The position numbers were made by a program, and so were the translations under genes. A stretch of 64,000 nt of DNA, taken from the NCBI GenBank assembly GCA_021295155.1, contig JAJTJC010000035.1, forward strand, positions 310,001 to 374,000, written 5' to 3'. Origin of the DNA: Flavobacteriaceae bacterium D16 (GTDB lineage Bacteria > Bacteroidota > Bacteroidia > Flavobacteriales > Flavobacteriaceae). The notes under the pieces are model-generated. The model saw nothing but the letters and a program-made list of their open reading frames with translations. It was not told the DNA's origin and made no database searches. Below are positions 51,225 through 60,072 of this stretch, one piece after another. How positions within the stretch are numbered: the stretch's first letter is position 1; the number at the start of each line of letters is the position of its first letter.

Positions 51225-52871
51225 TCAGAATTTGTTTCGGATATCATCAAAATCTCCACTAATCTGGACATTATCTCCTTTGGAAACATCCCCAAAGATG
51301 TTCACCCTGGAATCGTCACCTATAAACTCCAGTGAAGCTCCGTCCTCGAGGACTAAATCCCCATAAATTGTCAGATTTCCTTCAACACGTGCTGTAGCTC
51401 CACCCGCTATTCTGAGTTCCTTGCGTGAACTGTTTCTGCCAATAAATAGATTACCACGGTATTCAAAAAGTCCGCCTTCATTGACATTGACATTATTTCT
51501 TACCGTCCAGATTCCGCATAAAAGCAAACTTCCGCTAACATTTATATTATTAAATCGTTTAGCGCCTCTAAAGGCTAATTCCTGTCCTTCGGGAACCAGC
51601 AATTTTGAACTTCCATTGTATCTGGGAATATCGGAACAACGATTTTCAAGACTTTCTGAAGGCCGGTTTAATTTTATTATCTGCAGCCCTTCCCTTCCTG
51701 AAGCGGCAATGATATAATCACCTTTGGATTGTACATAGTTAATAGAGCCCTCAAGTTCAATTACTCCATAAGGCTGCAATCCTCCATCCTTTTCCTCACT
51801 CAAACACAGACCCGCACCCCCATTGGCCATTAGGATTACATTTTCATTGGTTACGACTGCATTGGTAACCCGTTCATCTTGAGTAAGCCCTTCAGGGTTT
51901 ATGGTAATTGGTAAGTACTCCAATAATGTACCGGTAGCTTCACTATACACTCCTGCTCCCTGTCCGGCTTCCGAAACTATTATTCTATCCCCTTGAAAAT
52001 CAATTGTTTTTTTAGTGGCTTGTCCCAAATCAGTACCAATTGGAATTTCCTTGATCAGCTGGTATGAAGGATCCAGAATTTTAATTCCCGAACCAGCATC
52101 CAGCAGCGCTATCTTGCCACTACTCAAAGCTATGGACCTCAAGTCGAAATAAGGAAATTCATTTTCAATACTCAGATCGGTTTTGTTGTAAATGGTTAAT
52201 GAGCCTTCCTTTCCACTGGTGACCAAAAGTTTGTCTCTGGAGATTCGGAGGTCATTGGCATTAAATCCTTGCTGAAATCCGTATTGAATACCACCACTGA
52301 TGTCAAATTTTCCATTGGGTGCTGGTATTTTAGCCACAAAGGAATTCGAAGTGGCGGTTACTGAGGTTTCTGCATTGACTCCACCCGCAGCGAAAACGAA
52401 TCCATTGTCAAAGGTAATTGCGTTGATGTCCGCATTCAGATATAGTAGCCTGGAAGTTAGCCTGGGATTAGCCGGATCCTTAATGTCTATAATATCTACC
52501 CCTCCATAATACACTTCCCCGGCCGTATTGTAGGAAACAAAAGCAAGATCATTCTCTACAAAAACATGCGACGCTGTTAAGGGATTGCCTGAGGGGTCGT
52601 CGGGTGGACTAACCTGTGCCACCAGATTAAGAGGATAATCTCCCGCCTGTTCTTCCCTTGCTGCAGAAACGCGCTTGGAATTCAGGCCTGTGCCTTCATA
52701 TATATCAAGAACTCCCGAGGAATTAAACGATACGCTGTTTTTGAGTATTGCCTCACTATTTTCGACCCGTAAGTCTTCCTGTAAATCTTCTTTAAAAATT
52801 GTGGTCTCATCGCTACAAGAAACAGTAATGAGCATTGCGAACAGCAACAGCGGTAACCATTTGCGGTACAT
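51225..52871 (-). CDS. LVIVD-repeat propeller lipoprotein with beta-helix tail
   Basis: 548 residues from the ATG at 52871 (lipobox TVSC, Cys19). Residues 90-410 are LVIVD-type repeats of a beta-propeller: 'GGVDIIDIKDPANPRLTSRL' and similar blades ('GGLQPYGVIELEGSINYV', 'GREGLQIIKLNRP'). From about residue 430 the sequence changes to short strands with regular Gly/Asn turns ('INVSGSLLLCGIWTVRNNV', 'EGNLTIYGDLVLEDGASLEFIGDDS'), like a right-handed beta-helix. Cell-surface binding role, ligand unknown. Confidence 0.75.
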   Translation of the reverse strand: MYRKWLPLLLFAMLITVSCSDETTIFKEDLQEDLRVENSEAILKNSVSFNSSGVLDIYEGTGLNSKRVSAAREEQAGDYPLNLVAQVSPPDDPSGNPLTASHVFVENDLAFVSYNTAGEVYYGGVDIIDIKDPANPRLTSRLLYLNADINAITFDNGFVFAAGGVNAETSVTATSNSFVAKIPAPNGKFDISGGIQYGFQQGFNANDLRISRDKLLVTSGKEGSLTIYNKTDLSIENEFPYFDLRSIALSSGKIALLDAGSGIKILDPSYQLIKEIPIGTDLGQATKKTIDFQGDRIIVSEAGQGAGVYSEATGTLLEYLPITINPEGLTQDERVTNAVVTNENVILMANGGAGLCLSEEKDGGLQPYGVIELEGSINYVQSKGDYIIAASGREGLQIIKLNRPSESLENRCSDIPRYNGSSKLLVPEGQELAFRGAKRFNNINVSGSLLLCGIWTVRNNVNVNEGGLFEYRGNLFIGRNSSRKELRIAGGATARVEGNLTIYGDLVLEDGASLEFIGDDSRVNIFGDVSKGDNVQISGDFDDIRNKF

Positions 52872-52981
52872 AAGTAGGTAGTTTAACATTTAAATGGATT
52901 ACTATAACGATAAAAACCACAAAATGTTATAGGGAATAAGCGATTAACTGGGAGGATTTAAGATCGCACATTTAGTTCATA

Positions 52982-53629
52982 TCAAAGCTTACCCAACTTC
53001 TCCATCACAAGGAGAATAACAATAGGAATTGCCAATAGAATTACCATCAGTGTTTCGGTCACGAATAAATCTGGTTTAAACAACAAGGTAACCACATAAC
53101 CTCCTACTGCTCCGCCAAAGTGTGCGGTATGCCCAATATTTCCCAATCGCTTTTTCATACCGTAGATGGAATACATCATGTAGGCAATTCCCAAAATATA
53201 AGCTGGTATAGGAATGGGAATAAACATTATGCCAAGTTGCATATTGGGTTGTAGTAGTATTGCCGAATACAAGATCCCTGTTACTGCTCCGCTGGCACCC
53301 ACCGCACTATAAAAGGGTTCCTGCCTGTGAAAGAACAAAGCAAGTAAACTCCCTGACACCAAACTAACCAGATAGATTATCAGGAATTTCAAAGGAGCAA
53401 ACCAACTGATCACCACCGGGGCAAAAAAATACAGGGTAAACATGTTGAGAAAGAGGTGCGGAACATCTACATGAAGAAAACCGGAGGTGAACATCCGGTC
53501 TTTCTGTCCGGACTGTATGGCACCAATACCGAATTTGTATCGTTCAAAAAAATTAATATCATTAAAACCTTTCAATGATACCAGTACATTGGCTGCAATA
53601 ATAGCCAGGGTAGCCCAATGGAGATTCAT
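52982..53629 (-). CDS. rhomboid-family intramembrane serine protease
   Basis: 215 residues from the ATG at 53629; the longer frame begins with a TTG inside the promoter palindrome. Six membrane helices. The catalytic Ser113 lies in GASGAVTG and His170 in HTAHFGGAVGG; 'HLFLNMFTLYFF' is the conserved H-x3-N helix. Rhomboids cut membrane proteins within the lipid bilayer. It is transcribed away from the acyltransferase gene from overlapping promoters. Confidence 0.9.
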   Translation of the reverse strand: MNLHWATLAIIAANVLVSLKGFNDINFFERYKFGIGAIQSGQKDRMFTSGFLHVDVPHLFLNMFTLYFFAPVVISWFAPLKFLIIYLVSLVSGSLLALFFHRQEPFYSAVGASGAVTGILYSAILLQPNMQLGIMFIPIPIPAYILGIAYMMYSIYGMKKRLGNIGHTAHFGGAVGGYVVTLLFKPDLFVTETLMVILLAIPIVILLVMEKLGKL

Positions 53630-53653
53630 GTAGGGTATGCTTATTATACCTGC

Positions 53654-53671
53654 CAAATATAGCTATATTTG
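53654..53671. promoter_or_regulatory. 18-bp perfect palindrome with back-to-back -7 boxes
   Basis: CAAATATAGCTATATTTG is its own complement. Read rightward, TATATTTG (53664-53671) is the -7 box for the acyltransferase gene (ATG at 53689, leader about 11 nt). Read leftward, the complement of 53654-53661 is also TATATTTG, the -7 box for rhomboid (ATG at 53629, leader about 18 nt). The two promoters overlap, so they must be used one at a time. Confidence 0.55.
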
Positions 53672-53688
53672 CGCTTAGTATTTACGCT

Positions 53689-54585
53689 ATGCAACTGCTT
53701 GTTTACCTACTTACCTACCCGATTTTAAGACTGGTTTCCCTCTTGCCATTTCCTATACTCTATTTGGTATCTGACTTTGTTTATTCTTTGGTTTACAGGG
53801 TATTTGGATATCGCAAAAAGGTGGTGCGATCTAATTTAGAATTGGTTTTTCCGGAAAAATCAACGGCGGAGTTGAGATATATTGAACGTATCTTTTACGG
53901 ACATATGTGCGATATGTTTCTGGAAATGATCAAGACCATGAGCATCTCTGTAGCTGAAATACAAAAACGATACGTATTTACAAATGTTGATGAATTTCTC
54001 CAATTTGAGAAAAACGGGCAATCTGTAATGCTGATGCTTCCCCATTACGCAAGTTGGGAATGGGTGTTTTCCCTGAATACAGAAGTATCCGCCAGTGCTT
54101 ATGGTATCTATCAGCCTTTAACCAATAAATATTTTGATCGGCTGGTTCGTTCAATCCGGGCCAAGTGGGGAACAACACTCATCACTACCAAGGAAATATG
54201 GGATATAGCCGAAAAAAATAACAAAGAAGGAAAGCTTGGTATTTATGGCATAATCAGTGATCAGTCTCCTATGATAAAGAAAGCCCATTATTGGGCTCCG
54301 TTTATGGGAATTACGGTCCCCATGCACACGGGTGCTGAATACCTTTGCAAAAAGTTTGACTTTTCTGTGGTCTATATGAAAGTAGAAAAGGTTAAGAGGG
54401 GCTATTATAAATCAACTTTTCACGTTCTTGCGACCAATCCAAATGAGCATCCGGATTACAAATTAACAGATGCCTTTTTTGAGCAAGTGGAAAAATCCAT
54501 TTATGAAGCTCCGGAATACTACTTTTGGACCCATAAACGCTGGAAACACAGAGATAAAGTCCCCGAGGAATTCCAGGAAACTTAG
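53689..54585 (+). CDS. LpxL/HtrB-family lysophospholipid/lipid A acyltransferase
   Basis: 298 residues, one N-terminal membrane helix. The acyltransferase motif H-x4-E-like pattern is HYASWEW (about 119-125); 'GIYGIISDQSPMIKKAHYWAPFMG' and 'GAEYLCKKFDFSVVYMKVEKV' (in pieces) follow the LpxL fold, and 'PEYYFWTHKRWKHR' closes it. The family adds secondary acyl chains to lipid A (or acylates lipid intermediates) at the inner membrane. Promoter is the palindrome at 53654-53671. Confidence 0.85.
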   Translation: MQLLVYLLTYPILRLVSLLPFPILYLVSDFVYSLVYRVFGYRKKVVRSNLELVFPEKSTAELRYIERIFYGHMCDMFLEMIKTMSISVAEIQKRYVFTNVDEFLQFEKNGQSVMLMLPHYASWEWVFSLNTEVSASAYGIYQPLTNKYFDRLVRSIRAKWGTTLITTKEIWDIAEKNNKEGKLGIYGIISDQSPMIKKAHYWAPFMGITVPMHTGAEYLCKKFDFSVVYMKVEKVKRGYYKSTFHVLATNPNEHPDYKLTDAFFEQVEKSIYEAPEYYFWTHKRWKHRDKVPEEFQET

Positions 54586-54597
54586 GCGTATCTATGT

Positions 54598-55983
54598 TTA
54601 TTTGCTGATAGCAGCAATTTCATCTATAATTTGTTTTGCCAGCTCGTCCGCTGCCTTTTGGGAGGCGGCCTCAGTATAGATCCGTATAATGGGTTCTGTA
54701 TTCGATTTCCGTAAATGCACCCAGCTATCTTTAAAATCGATTTTTACACCATCTATGGTTGAAGGATTGTTCTCCTCGTACTTGCTGGCCATTGCTTGCA
54801 ATAAAGCATCAACATTGAGGTCCGGGGTGAGTTGCATTTTCTTTTTACTCATGAAATAAGCAGGATAGGAATCCCTCAGTTCCCGAACGCTTACTTTATT
54901 TTCGGCCAGTAACATAAGGAATAAGGCAGTACCCACTAAAGCATCCCTTCCATAATGGCTTTCAGGGTAAATGATTCCCCCATTTCCTTCACCTCCAATA
55001 ATCGCTTGAGTTTCTTTCATTTTTGCAACCACATTTACCTCACCAACAGCAGCTGCGGTGTAATTGCCGCCATGTTTATTAGTTATGTCCCGTAATGCCC
55101 TTGTGGAAGACAAATTGGAAACAGTATTCCCTGGAGTTTTGGAAAGAACATAGTCTGCACAGGCAACCAGTGTATACTCCTCTCCAAACATAGTACCATC
55201 TTCGCTGATAAAGGCCAAACGATCTACGTCCGGATCTACTACAATACCAAAGTCTGCACCGGATTCCGGAACTAAGCGACTTATCTCTTCCAGGTGTTCC
55301 TTTAGGGGTTCAGGGTTGTGCGGAAAATGCCCGGTTGGGTCGCAGTACAGTTTGACCACTTCTACCCCCAAAGCTTCCAGCAGCTTGGGTATGGCCAGTC
55401 CGCCTGTTGAATTTACTGCATCCAGTACCACCTTAAATTTACCGGCCTGGATTTTTTTAGCATCAACAAGGGAAAGGTTTAATACCTCCTGTACATGGAT
55501 ATCCAGGTAACCATCGTGCTTTGTAACAGATCCCAATTCATCCACTTCAGAAAACATAAATTCTTCACTGTCTGCCAGTTCTAAAATAATAGCACCCTCC
55601 TCTGCATTCAGGAATTCTCCATCAGCATTTAAAAGCTTGAGCGCATTCCATTGCTTGGGATTATGACTGGCTGTAAGGATGATCCCCCCATCTGCCCCTT
55701 CTCTGGGTACCGCTATCTCAACTGTAGGCGTGGTAGACAGACCAAGATCTAAAACATTGATGCCTAGTCCGGTGAGGGTTGACATTACCAAATTCTGAAC
55801 CATTTCTCCAGAAATTCGGGCATCCCTGCCGATAACAACGGTAAGTGTTTTTTTGTGGCTTTGAGATTTAAGCCAACTGCCATAAGCAGCGGAGAATTTA
55901 ACAATGTCAAGGGGGGTCAGGTTATCACCGGTGTTACCCCCGATGGTTCCCCGTATTCCAGAAATGGATTTGATTAAAGTCAT
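54598..55983 (-). CDS. glmM: phosphoglucosamine mutase
   Basis: 461 residues from the ATG at 55983. Phosphohexomutase fold: 'GIRGTIGG' near the start, phosphoserine Ser106 in ILTASHNP, metal loop 'VVDPDVDRLAFISEDG' and sugar loop 'IIGGEGNGG', and the C-terminal 'LRKSNTEPIIRIYTEA' phosphate-binding site. It makes glucosamine-1-phosphate for the cell wall and LPS. The -7 box TATATTTG lies 24 bp before the ATG. Confidence 0.9.
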   Translation of the reverse strand: MTLIKSISGIRGTIGGNTGDNLTPLDIVKFSAAYGSWLKSQSHKKTLTVVIGRDARISGEMVQNLVMSTLTGLGINVLDLGLSTTPTVEIAVPREGADGGIILTASHNPKQWNALKLLNADGEFLNAEEGAIILELADSEEFMFSEVDELGSVTKHDGYLDIHVQEVLNLSLVDAKKIQAGKFKVVLDAVNSTGGLAIPKLLEALGVEVVKLYCDPTGHFPHNPEPLKEHLEEISRLVPESGADFGIVVDPDVDRLAFISEDGTMFGEEYTLVACADYVLSKTPGNTVSNLSSTRALRDITNKHGGNYTAAAVGEVNVVAKMKETQAIIGGEGNGGIIYPESHYGRDALVGTALFLMLLAENKVSVRELRDSYPAYFMSKKKMQLTPDLNVDALLQAMASKYEENNPSTIDGVKIDFKDSWVHLRKSNTEPIIRIYTEAASQKAADELAKQIIDEIAAISK

Positions 55984-56006
55984 AGTGAGTTTCAAATAAT
56001 TTACTG

Positions 56007-56014
56007 CAAATATA
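56007..56014 (-). promoter_or_regulatory. consensus -7 box of glmM
   Basis: The complement of 56007-56014 reads TATATTTG (exact TAnnTTTG), 24 bp before the ATG at 55983. A TTG at the normal distance is missing. Confidence 0.45.
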
Positions 56015-56082
56015 ATGGACTTGCGCCTTTCGCTGCCGAGGCAATTTGTATTTTAGTTGCAGATAATTCCTAACGGGCATCC

Positions 56083-56676
56083 ATGAACTTTTTAGCACAT
56101 ATTTATCTGTCCTTTGATGATGATGAGGTGGCCATTGGTAATTTTATTGCTGATAGTATCAGAAGCAGGGCATACACCCATTTACCAGACAAAATTCAAA
56201 AAGGCATACAACTGCATAGGGCTATTGATACCTATACAGATTCACATGTCTTGCACAAACAAAGCAGTAAAAGACTTTATCCAATTTACAGACATTACAG
56301 CAGAGTAATTGTGGATATTTTTTACGATCATTTCCTTGCTAAAAACTGGCTGCAGTATTCAGATACGCCCTTAGATCGGTATGTGGGGGATTTCTATTAT
56401 CTCCTGGAACGCAATTACAATCTCTTGCCTAAAGGGGTTCAACGGATGATGCCCTATATGATAACTGATAACTGGTTATTGAACTACGGCAATATTGAGG
56501 GGATAGGAAAAGTATTGAATGGTATGAACCGCAGGACGCAGAATAAGAGCAAAATGAATTTGGCAGTAAATGAACTACAAACCTACTATGCCGATTTTGA
56601 AGACGACTTCACCCGGTTTTTTGATGATTTAGTATTATTTTCAAAGCAGAAATACACCAAGCTATGCGAAGAATAA
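56083..56676 (+). CDS. ACP phosphodiesterase (AcpH, DUF479 family)
   Basis: 197 residues. Opens 'MNFLAHIYLSFDDDEVAIGNFIADSI' (in pieces) with the His/Asp metal-site pattern, then 'GIQLHRAIDTYTDSH' and 'IFYDHFLAKNW', as in AcpH of E. coli, which removes the phosphopantetheine from acyl carrier proteins. With the dedicated ACP at 21 kb the substrate pool may include it. Overlaps the gamma-glutamyltransferase gene by 13 nt. Confidence 0.85.
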   Translation: MNFLAHIYLSFDDDEVAIGNFIADSIRSRAYTHLPDKIQKGIQLHRAIDTYTDSHVLHKQSSKRLYPIYRHYSRVIVDIFYDHFLAKNWLQYSDTPLDRYVGDFYYLLERNYNLLPKGVQRMMPYMITDNWLLNYGNIEGIGKVLNGMNRRTQNKSKMNLAVNELQTYYADFEDDFTRFFDDLVLFSKQKYTKLCEE

Positions 56677-58346
56677 TTCTTGTTTTTGTCGCCCTGCTCC
56701 TACTTCATTGCAAAAAGGTGCCCCCTGCTCCAACCGGTCTGGTGGCTGATAAGGTCATGGTGGTATCTGCTCGTAAGGAAGCATCAGAGATCGGTATGGA
56801 AATTATGAAGCGGGGGGGAAATGCTTTTGATGCAATGATTGGCACTGAGTTGGCCCTTGCTGTAGCCTATCCCTTTGCAGGAAACCTTGGAGGAGGTGGG
56901 TTTATGGTCTACAGGATGAATAACGGTGATGTTGGGGCTCTGGATTATCGGGAAAAAGCCCCACTTTCTGCCAGTAAAGACATGTACCTGGATTCCCTGG
57001 GCAATATAATTCCCGGTATGAGTACCATTGGAGCCACCGGAGTTGGAGTACCTGGTACAGTAGCAGGCATTTTTGCGGTTCATGAAAAGTTTGGAACGCT
57101 TCCCATCGAAGAGATAATTCAGCCTGTAATTGAACTGGTCGACCAAGGTGTGGAAGTAACAGACAAACAAGCCAAAAGGCTTGACTCATATTGGGATCAG
57201 ATCGTTGAAGTAAATGGCGACCAAACCTTATTCTATAACAAGTGTATGCCCGGAGACACCTTGCGTTATCCTGCATTGGCCAATACATTAAGGCGTATTG
57301 CCAAAAATGGACGGGATGAATTTTACAAGGGAGAAACCGCCCGTATACTGGCCCGGTTTATTCAGGAAAAAGGAGGTTTTGTTACTGAAGAAGACCTCGC
57401 CCGCTATGAGCCTATATGGAGACAACCCGTTATTTTCCGCTATAAGGATTTGAAGATAATCTCCATGAGTCCTCCCAGTAGTGGTGGGGTTACCATCAAT
57501 CAGATTTTCAAAATGATAGAGCCTTATAATATTGGTCAATACCAACACAACTCACCTGAGGCTATTCAACTATTTACGGAGGCAGCCCGAAGGGCTTATG
57601 CCGACCGCAATTATTTTTTAGGCGATCCGGACTTCGTAAGCATTCCGCTCGATGTGCTACTTAGCAGAGACTACCTGAATAGCCGTATGGAATCGTTCTC
57701 CTTCCAGCAGGCCACTCCTTCCTCAGAAATTGAACGTGGCACCATTCCAGCATATGAAAGTTCAGAAACCACGCATTATTCTATTGTAGACGTTCAGGGG
57801 AATGCAGTTTCGGTAACCACAACACTCAATGGTGCCTATGGTTCCAAACTGTATTGCGACGAATTGGGCTTTTTCCTCAACAATGAAATGGATGATTTTA
57901 GTTCTAAGGCCGGCTCACCAAATATGTTTGGCCTTATAGGAGCCGAAGCCAACAGTATTGCTCCTGAAAAACGCATGCTCAGCAGTATGACGCCCACCAT
58001 TGTTGAAAAAGACGACAAACTTTGGCTTGTTGTAGGTAGTCCCGGTGGCCCAACTATCATCACCGCTGTTGCTCAAACCATTCTCAACGTTTACGAATTT
58101 AACTTGAGCATGCAGGATGCGGTTAATGCACCCAGGTTTCATCATCAATGGTTACCGGACTATGTAACTTTTGAGCCGGAAGGTTTTCCTGATAGCGTAA
58201 AAGAATTGCTGAAAAAAAAGGGATACCAGATAAATGAAAATCGAACTCGCATCATTGGGAAAGTAGATGCTATTCGAGTTCTGGAAGACGGAAAGCTCGA
58301 AGGTGGAGCCGACAAACGGGGTGATGATACTGCCGTTGGCTATTAA
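56664..58346 (+). CDS. gamma-glutamyltransferase lipoprotein
   Basis: 560 residues with a short lipobox (LLHC, Cys16). The proenzyme splits before the catalytic Thr in SETTHYSIVD (the mature small subunit begins TTHYSIVD). 'GNLGGGGFMVYRMNNGD' and 'YREKAP' bind the glutamyl group; 'MLSSMTPTIV' and 'VGSPGGPTIITAVAQ' form the oxyanion site. It moves or hydrolyses gamma-glutamyl groups in the periplasm, for example of glutathione or gamma-Glu peptides. Overlaps AcpH by 13 nt. Confidence 0.9.
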   Translation: MRRIILVFVALLLLHCKKVPPAPTGLVADKVMVVSARKEASEIGMEIMKRGGNAFDAMIGTELALAVAYPFAGNLGGGGFMVYRMNNGDVGALDYREKAPLSASKDMYLDSLGNIIPGMSTIGATGVGVPGTVAGIFAVHEKFGTLPIEEIIQPVIELVDQGVEVTDKQAKRLDSYWDQIVEVNGDQTLFYNKCMPGDTLRYPALANTLRRIAKNGRDEFYKGETARILARFIQEKGGFVTEEDLARYEPIWRQPVIFRYKDLKIISMSPPSSGGVTINQIFKMIEPYNIGQYQHNSPEAIQLFTEAARRAYADRNYFLGDPDFVSIPLDVLLSRDYLNSRMESFSFQQATPSSEIERGTIPAYESSETTHYSIVDVQGNAVSVTTTLNGAYGSKLYCDELGFFLNNEMDDFSSKAGSPNMFGLIGAEANSIAPEKRMLSSMTPTIVEKDDKLWLVVGSPGGPTIITAVAQTILNVYEFNLSMQDAVNAPRFHHQWLPDYVTFEPEGFPDSVKELLKKKGYQINENRTRIIGKVDAIRVLEDGKLEGGADKRGDDTAVGY

Positions 58347-58356
58347 TGGCTACGGA

Positions 58357-59109
58357 TTAACTTTGAATTTGTCGCTTTAACTCATCCATGGATTGTTGGA
58401 GTTGTCTCAACAGTCCGTTTTCAGTGGTTGCATCTACACCAAAAGTCAGTTTGCTGCTAACCATCCACATTTCCTGGATTTGTTCCGGATTAATTTCATA
58501 GGGGGGATAATTTTCATTGAGGGAAATAAGGATCAAGCCGCCTGTATTGGGATGACGTTCAATTTTCTTAACCAATACGGCATCCTCTAAGACAATTACA
58601 TACATTTTATTTGGACTTACATCATCCAGATCCTCTACCGCTCGCGCCAAAACCCAATCCCCAGGTTTTAAGTTGGGTAACATACTATCTCCTTCAACCT
58701 GAAAACCCCGGTATGTGGCATTTCTAAACTCCGGTATAGGCAGGTCAAATGCCGGTAGTTGTCTGTACCAGCTGGTATCGTGGATATTTTGAGGATAACC
58801 GGCTGCTGCTTTGGCATTGACCAACACCATATTCTCCTGATCTGCTGCATCTACCGTTACAACCTTGGGTATTACACTGGTTTTGGAAGGTTCCAGGTAT
58901 TTGGATTCACTTGCCCCAAACAACCAAAGCGGATTAATTTTAAACTGCCTGAGGAGCTCCATAACCACTTTACCAGATAATTTAGTTCTGCCGCGTTCAA
59001 TATCAGCTGTTGTATTGGCAACACCTAGTTTTTGTGCAAATTCAGCCTGAGTAAAACCCAGATCCCTGCGTATTTCATTAAATCTTTTGATTGTTTTTTC
59101 CTGTTCCAT
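58357..59109 (-). CDS. XRE helix-turn-helix repressor with S24 (LexA-like) self-cleaving domain
   Basis: 250 residues from the ATG at 59109; an ATG at 59169 lies between the -7 box and the expected start of transcription and is therefore rejected. Residues 9-65 form an HTH ('RRDLGFTQAEFAQKLGVANTTADIERGR' in pieces). The S24 part follows: an Ala103-Gly104 bond in KAAAGYP that is the type cut in LexA, nucleophile Ser142 in EGDSMLP, and Lys181 in LVKKIE. All the parts needed for RecA-triggered self-cleavage are present. It likely represses itself and the repair gene across the operator array. Confidence 0.85.
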   Translation of the reverse strand: MEQEKTIKRFNEIRRDLGFTQAEFAQKLGVANTTADIERGRTKLSGKVVMELLRQFKINPLWLFGASESKYLEPSKTSVIPKVVTVDAADQENMVLVNAKAAAGYPQNIHDTSWYRQLPAFDLPIPEFRNATYRGFQVEGDSMLPNLKPGDWVLARAVEDLDDVSPNKMYVIVLEDAVLVKKIERHPNTGGLILISLNENYPPYEINPEQIQEMWMVSSKLTFGVDATTENGLLRQLQQSMDELKRQIQS

Positions 59110-59170
59110 AGGTCTCCCGGTTTTTATATGGCCATACTGCTTTGGGCATGTAGACTCAGCTGATTGCATT

Positions 59171-59199
59171 CAAATATACAAAATATGGATTATTTCCAA
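59171..59199 (-). promoter_or_regulatory. consensus promoter of the S24 repressor gene
   Basis: On the minus strand TTG (complement of 59197-59199), 18-nt spacer, TATATTTG (complement of 59171-59178; exact). A GGA/TCC operator (59187-59197) lies within the spacer, which implies autorepression. Confidence 0.6.
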
Positions 59200-59257
59200 A
59201 ATTTATTAGGAATAATTCCAATATTAGGATATTTTCCATATATTTGGAATATATACC
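59187..59257. promoter_or_regulatory. operator array: four GGA(n5-6)CC inverted-repeat sites
   Basis: GGATTATTTCC (59187-59197), GGAATAATTCC (59209-59219, perfect palindrome), GGATATTTTCC (59227-59237) and GGAATATATACC (59246-59257), starts 22, 18 and 19 bp apart, between the divergent S24 repressor and repair genes. The first overlaps the repressor promoter and the last two flank the -7 box of the repair gene. Binding by the S24 repressor is inference. Confidence 0.55.
59239..59246 (+). promoter_or_regulatory. consensus -7 box of the TIGR03915 gene
   Basis: TATATTTG (exact), 42 bp before the ATG at 59289, wedged between operator sites 3 and 4. No TTG at normal spacing, so it may need help or be weak. 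Confidence 0.45.
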
Positions 59258-59288
59258 AAAAAGAAGAATAAACTTTTAAGAAATTGAT

Positions 59289-59906
59289 ATGGAAACTGGA
59301 GTAACCTTAATCTATGATGGCAGCTTTAACGGGTTTCTATCTGCCGTGTATCATGCCTTTGATCGCAATATGTACGTGACCAACATTGTGAAAGAAGAAA
59401 ACTATCAAAAGGATATTTTTTCAAAATCGTGTAAGGTTATAACTGATCTTAACAAGGCCAAACGGGTTTGGTATAAGCTAAGGGATAAGCATTATGACAC
59501 ACTTAAAAATCTTTATTTCGCCTTCCTTAGCGAAACGACTGGCATTGAAATCAGATTGTATCATGAAATTGTTTGTCGTATGGGCAGGCTTCCCTTATCC
59601 AAAAAATTGAGTAATAATTATGGCTTGGGTTATCTGGAAGATATAGTAGAGCAGGTATCCCGGGAAAAACGCAAGTGGGAAGCTTCTATCAATTTGGATT
59701 TTCCACAGGGTAAACCTCCACTGGCGCAAATCAGTCCCAGATTCAATATTTTACCTCTGATCTCCAGATATTTTAGATTGACATATAGCAGCAGTCCCTG
59801 GATTATTTATGATCAGCGTCGTAATTATGGAATTTATTTTGATGGGCTTAACACGCAGTTAATTTCGGAAATCCCCCAGCATTTTAAATGGGCTGTTGCC
59901 GCATAA
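59289..59906 (+). CDS. TIGR03915/DUF4130-family putative DNA repair protein
   Basis: 205 residues. 'LIYDGSFNGFLSAVYHAF' at the start and 'DLNKAKRVWYKLRDKHYDTLKNLYFAFLSE' (in pieces) are the family's N-terminal signature; the C-terminal DUF4130 part has 'FRLTYSSSPWIIYDQRRNYGIYFDG', with the WxIYDxRRxYG block. The family normally pairs with a radical SAM protein (TIGR03916) in putative DNA lesion repair; no such partner is in the window. Divergent from, and probably controlled by, the S24 repressor; uvrA follows downstream on the same strand. Confidence 0.8.
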   Translation: METGVTLIYDGSFNGFLSAVYHAFDRNMYVTNIVKEENYQKDIFSKSCKVITDLNKAKRVWYKLRDKHYDTLKNLYFAFLSETTGIEIRLYHEIVCRMGRLPLSKKLSNNYGLGYLEDIVEQVSREKRKWEASINLDFPQGKPPLAQISPRFNILPLISRYFRLTYSSSPWIIYDQRRNYGIYFDGLNTQLISEIPQHFKWAVAA

Positions 59907-60072
59907 GATCGGGTATAATTATATAAATTTTGATCTACAAAAATAATCTTTGTAATGGGCTGCAACTGCACTTTTAAACAATAAGGTTTTGGAATTATTT
60001 ACAGGATATTAGCAGTCCTAAGAATACCTTTTTTGTTAATGTAGCCGGCTTCCTTATTACTCCCCAAAACCT

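Noticed and set aside
59109-59169. Longer N-terminus of the S24 repressor starting at 59169
   Set aside because: The ATG sits between the -7 box and the expected transcript start; the ATG at 59109 begins just before the HTH.
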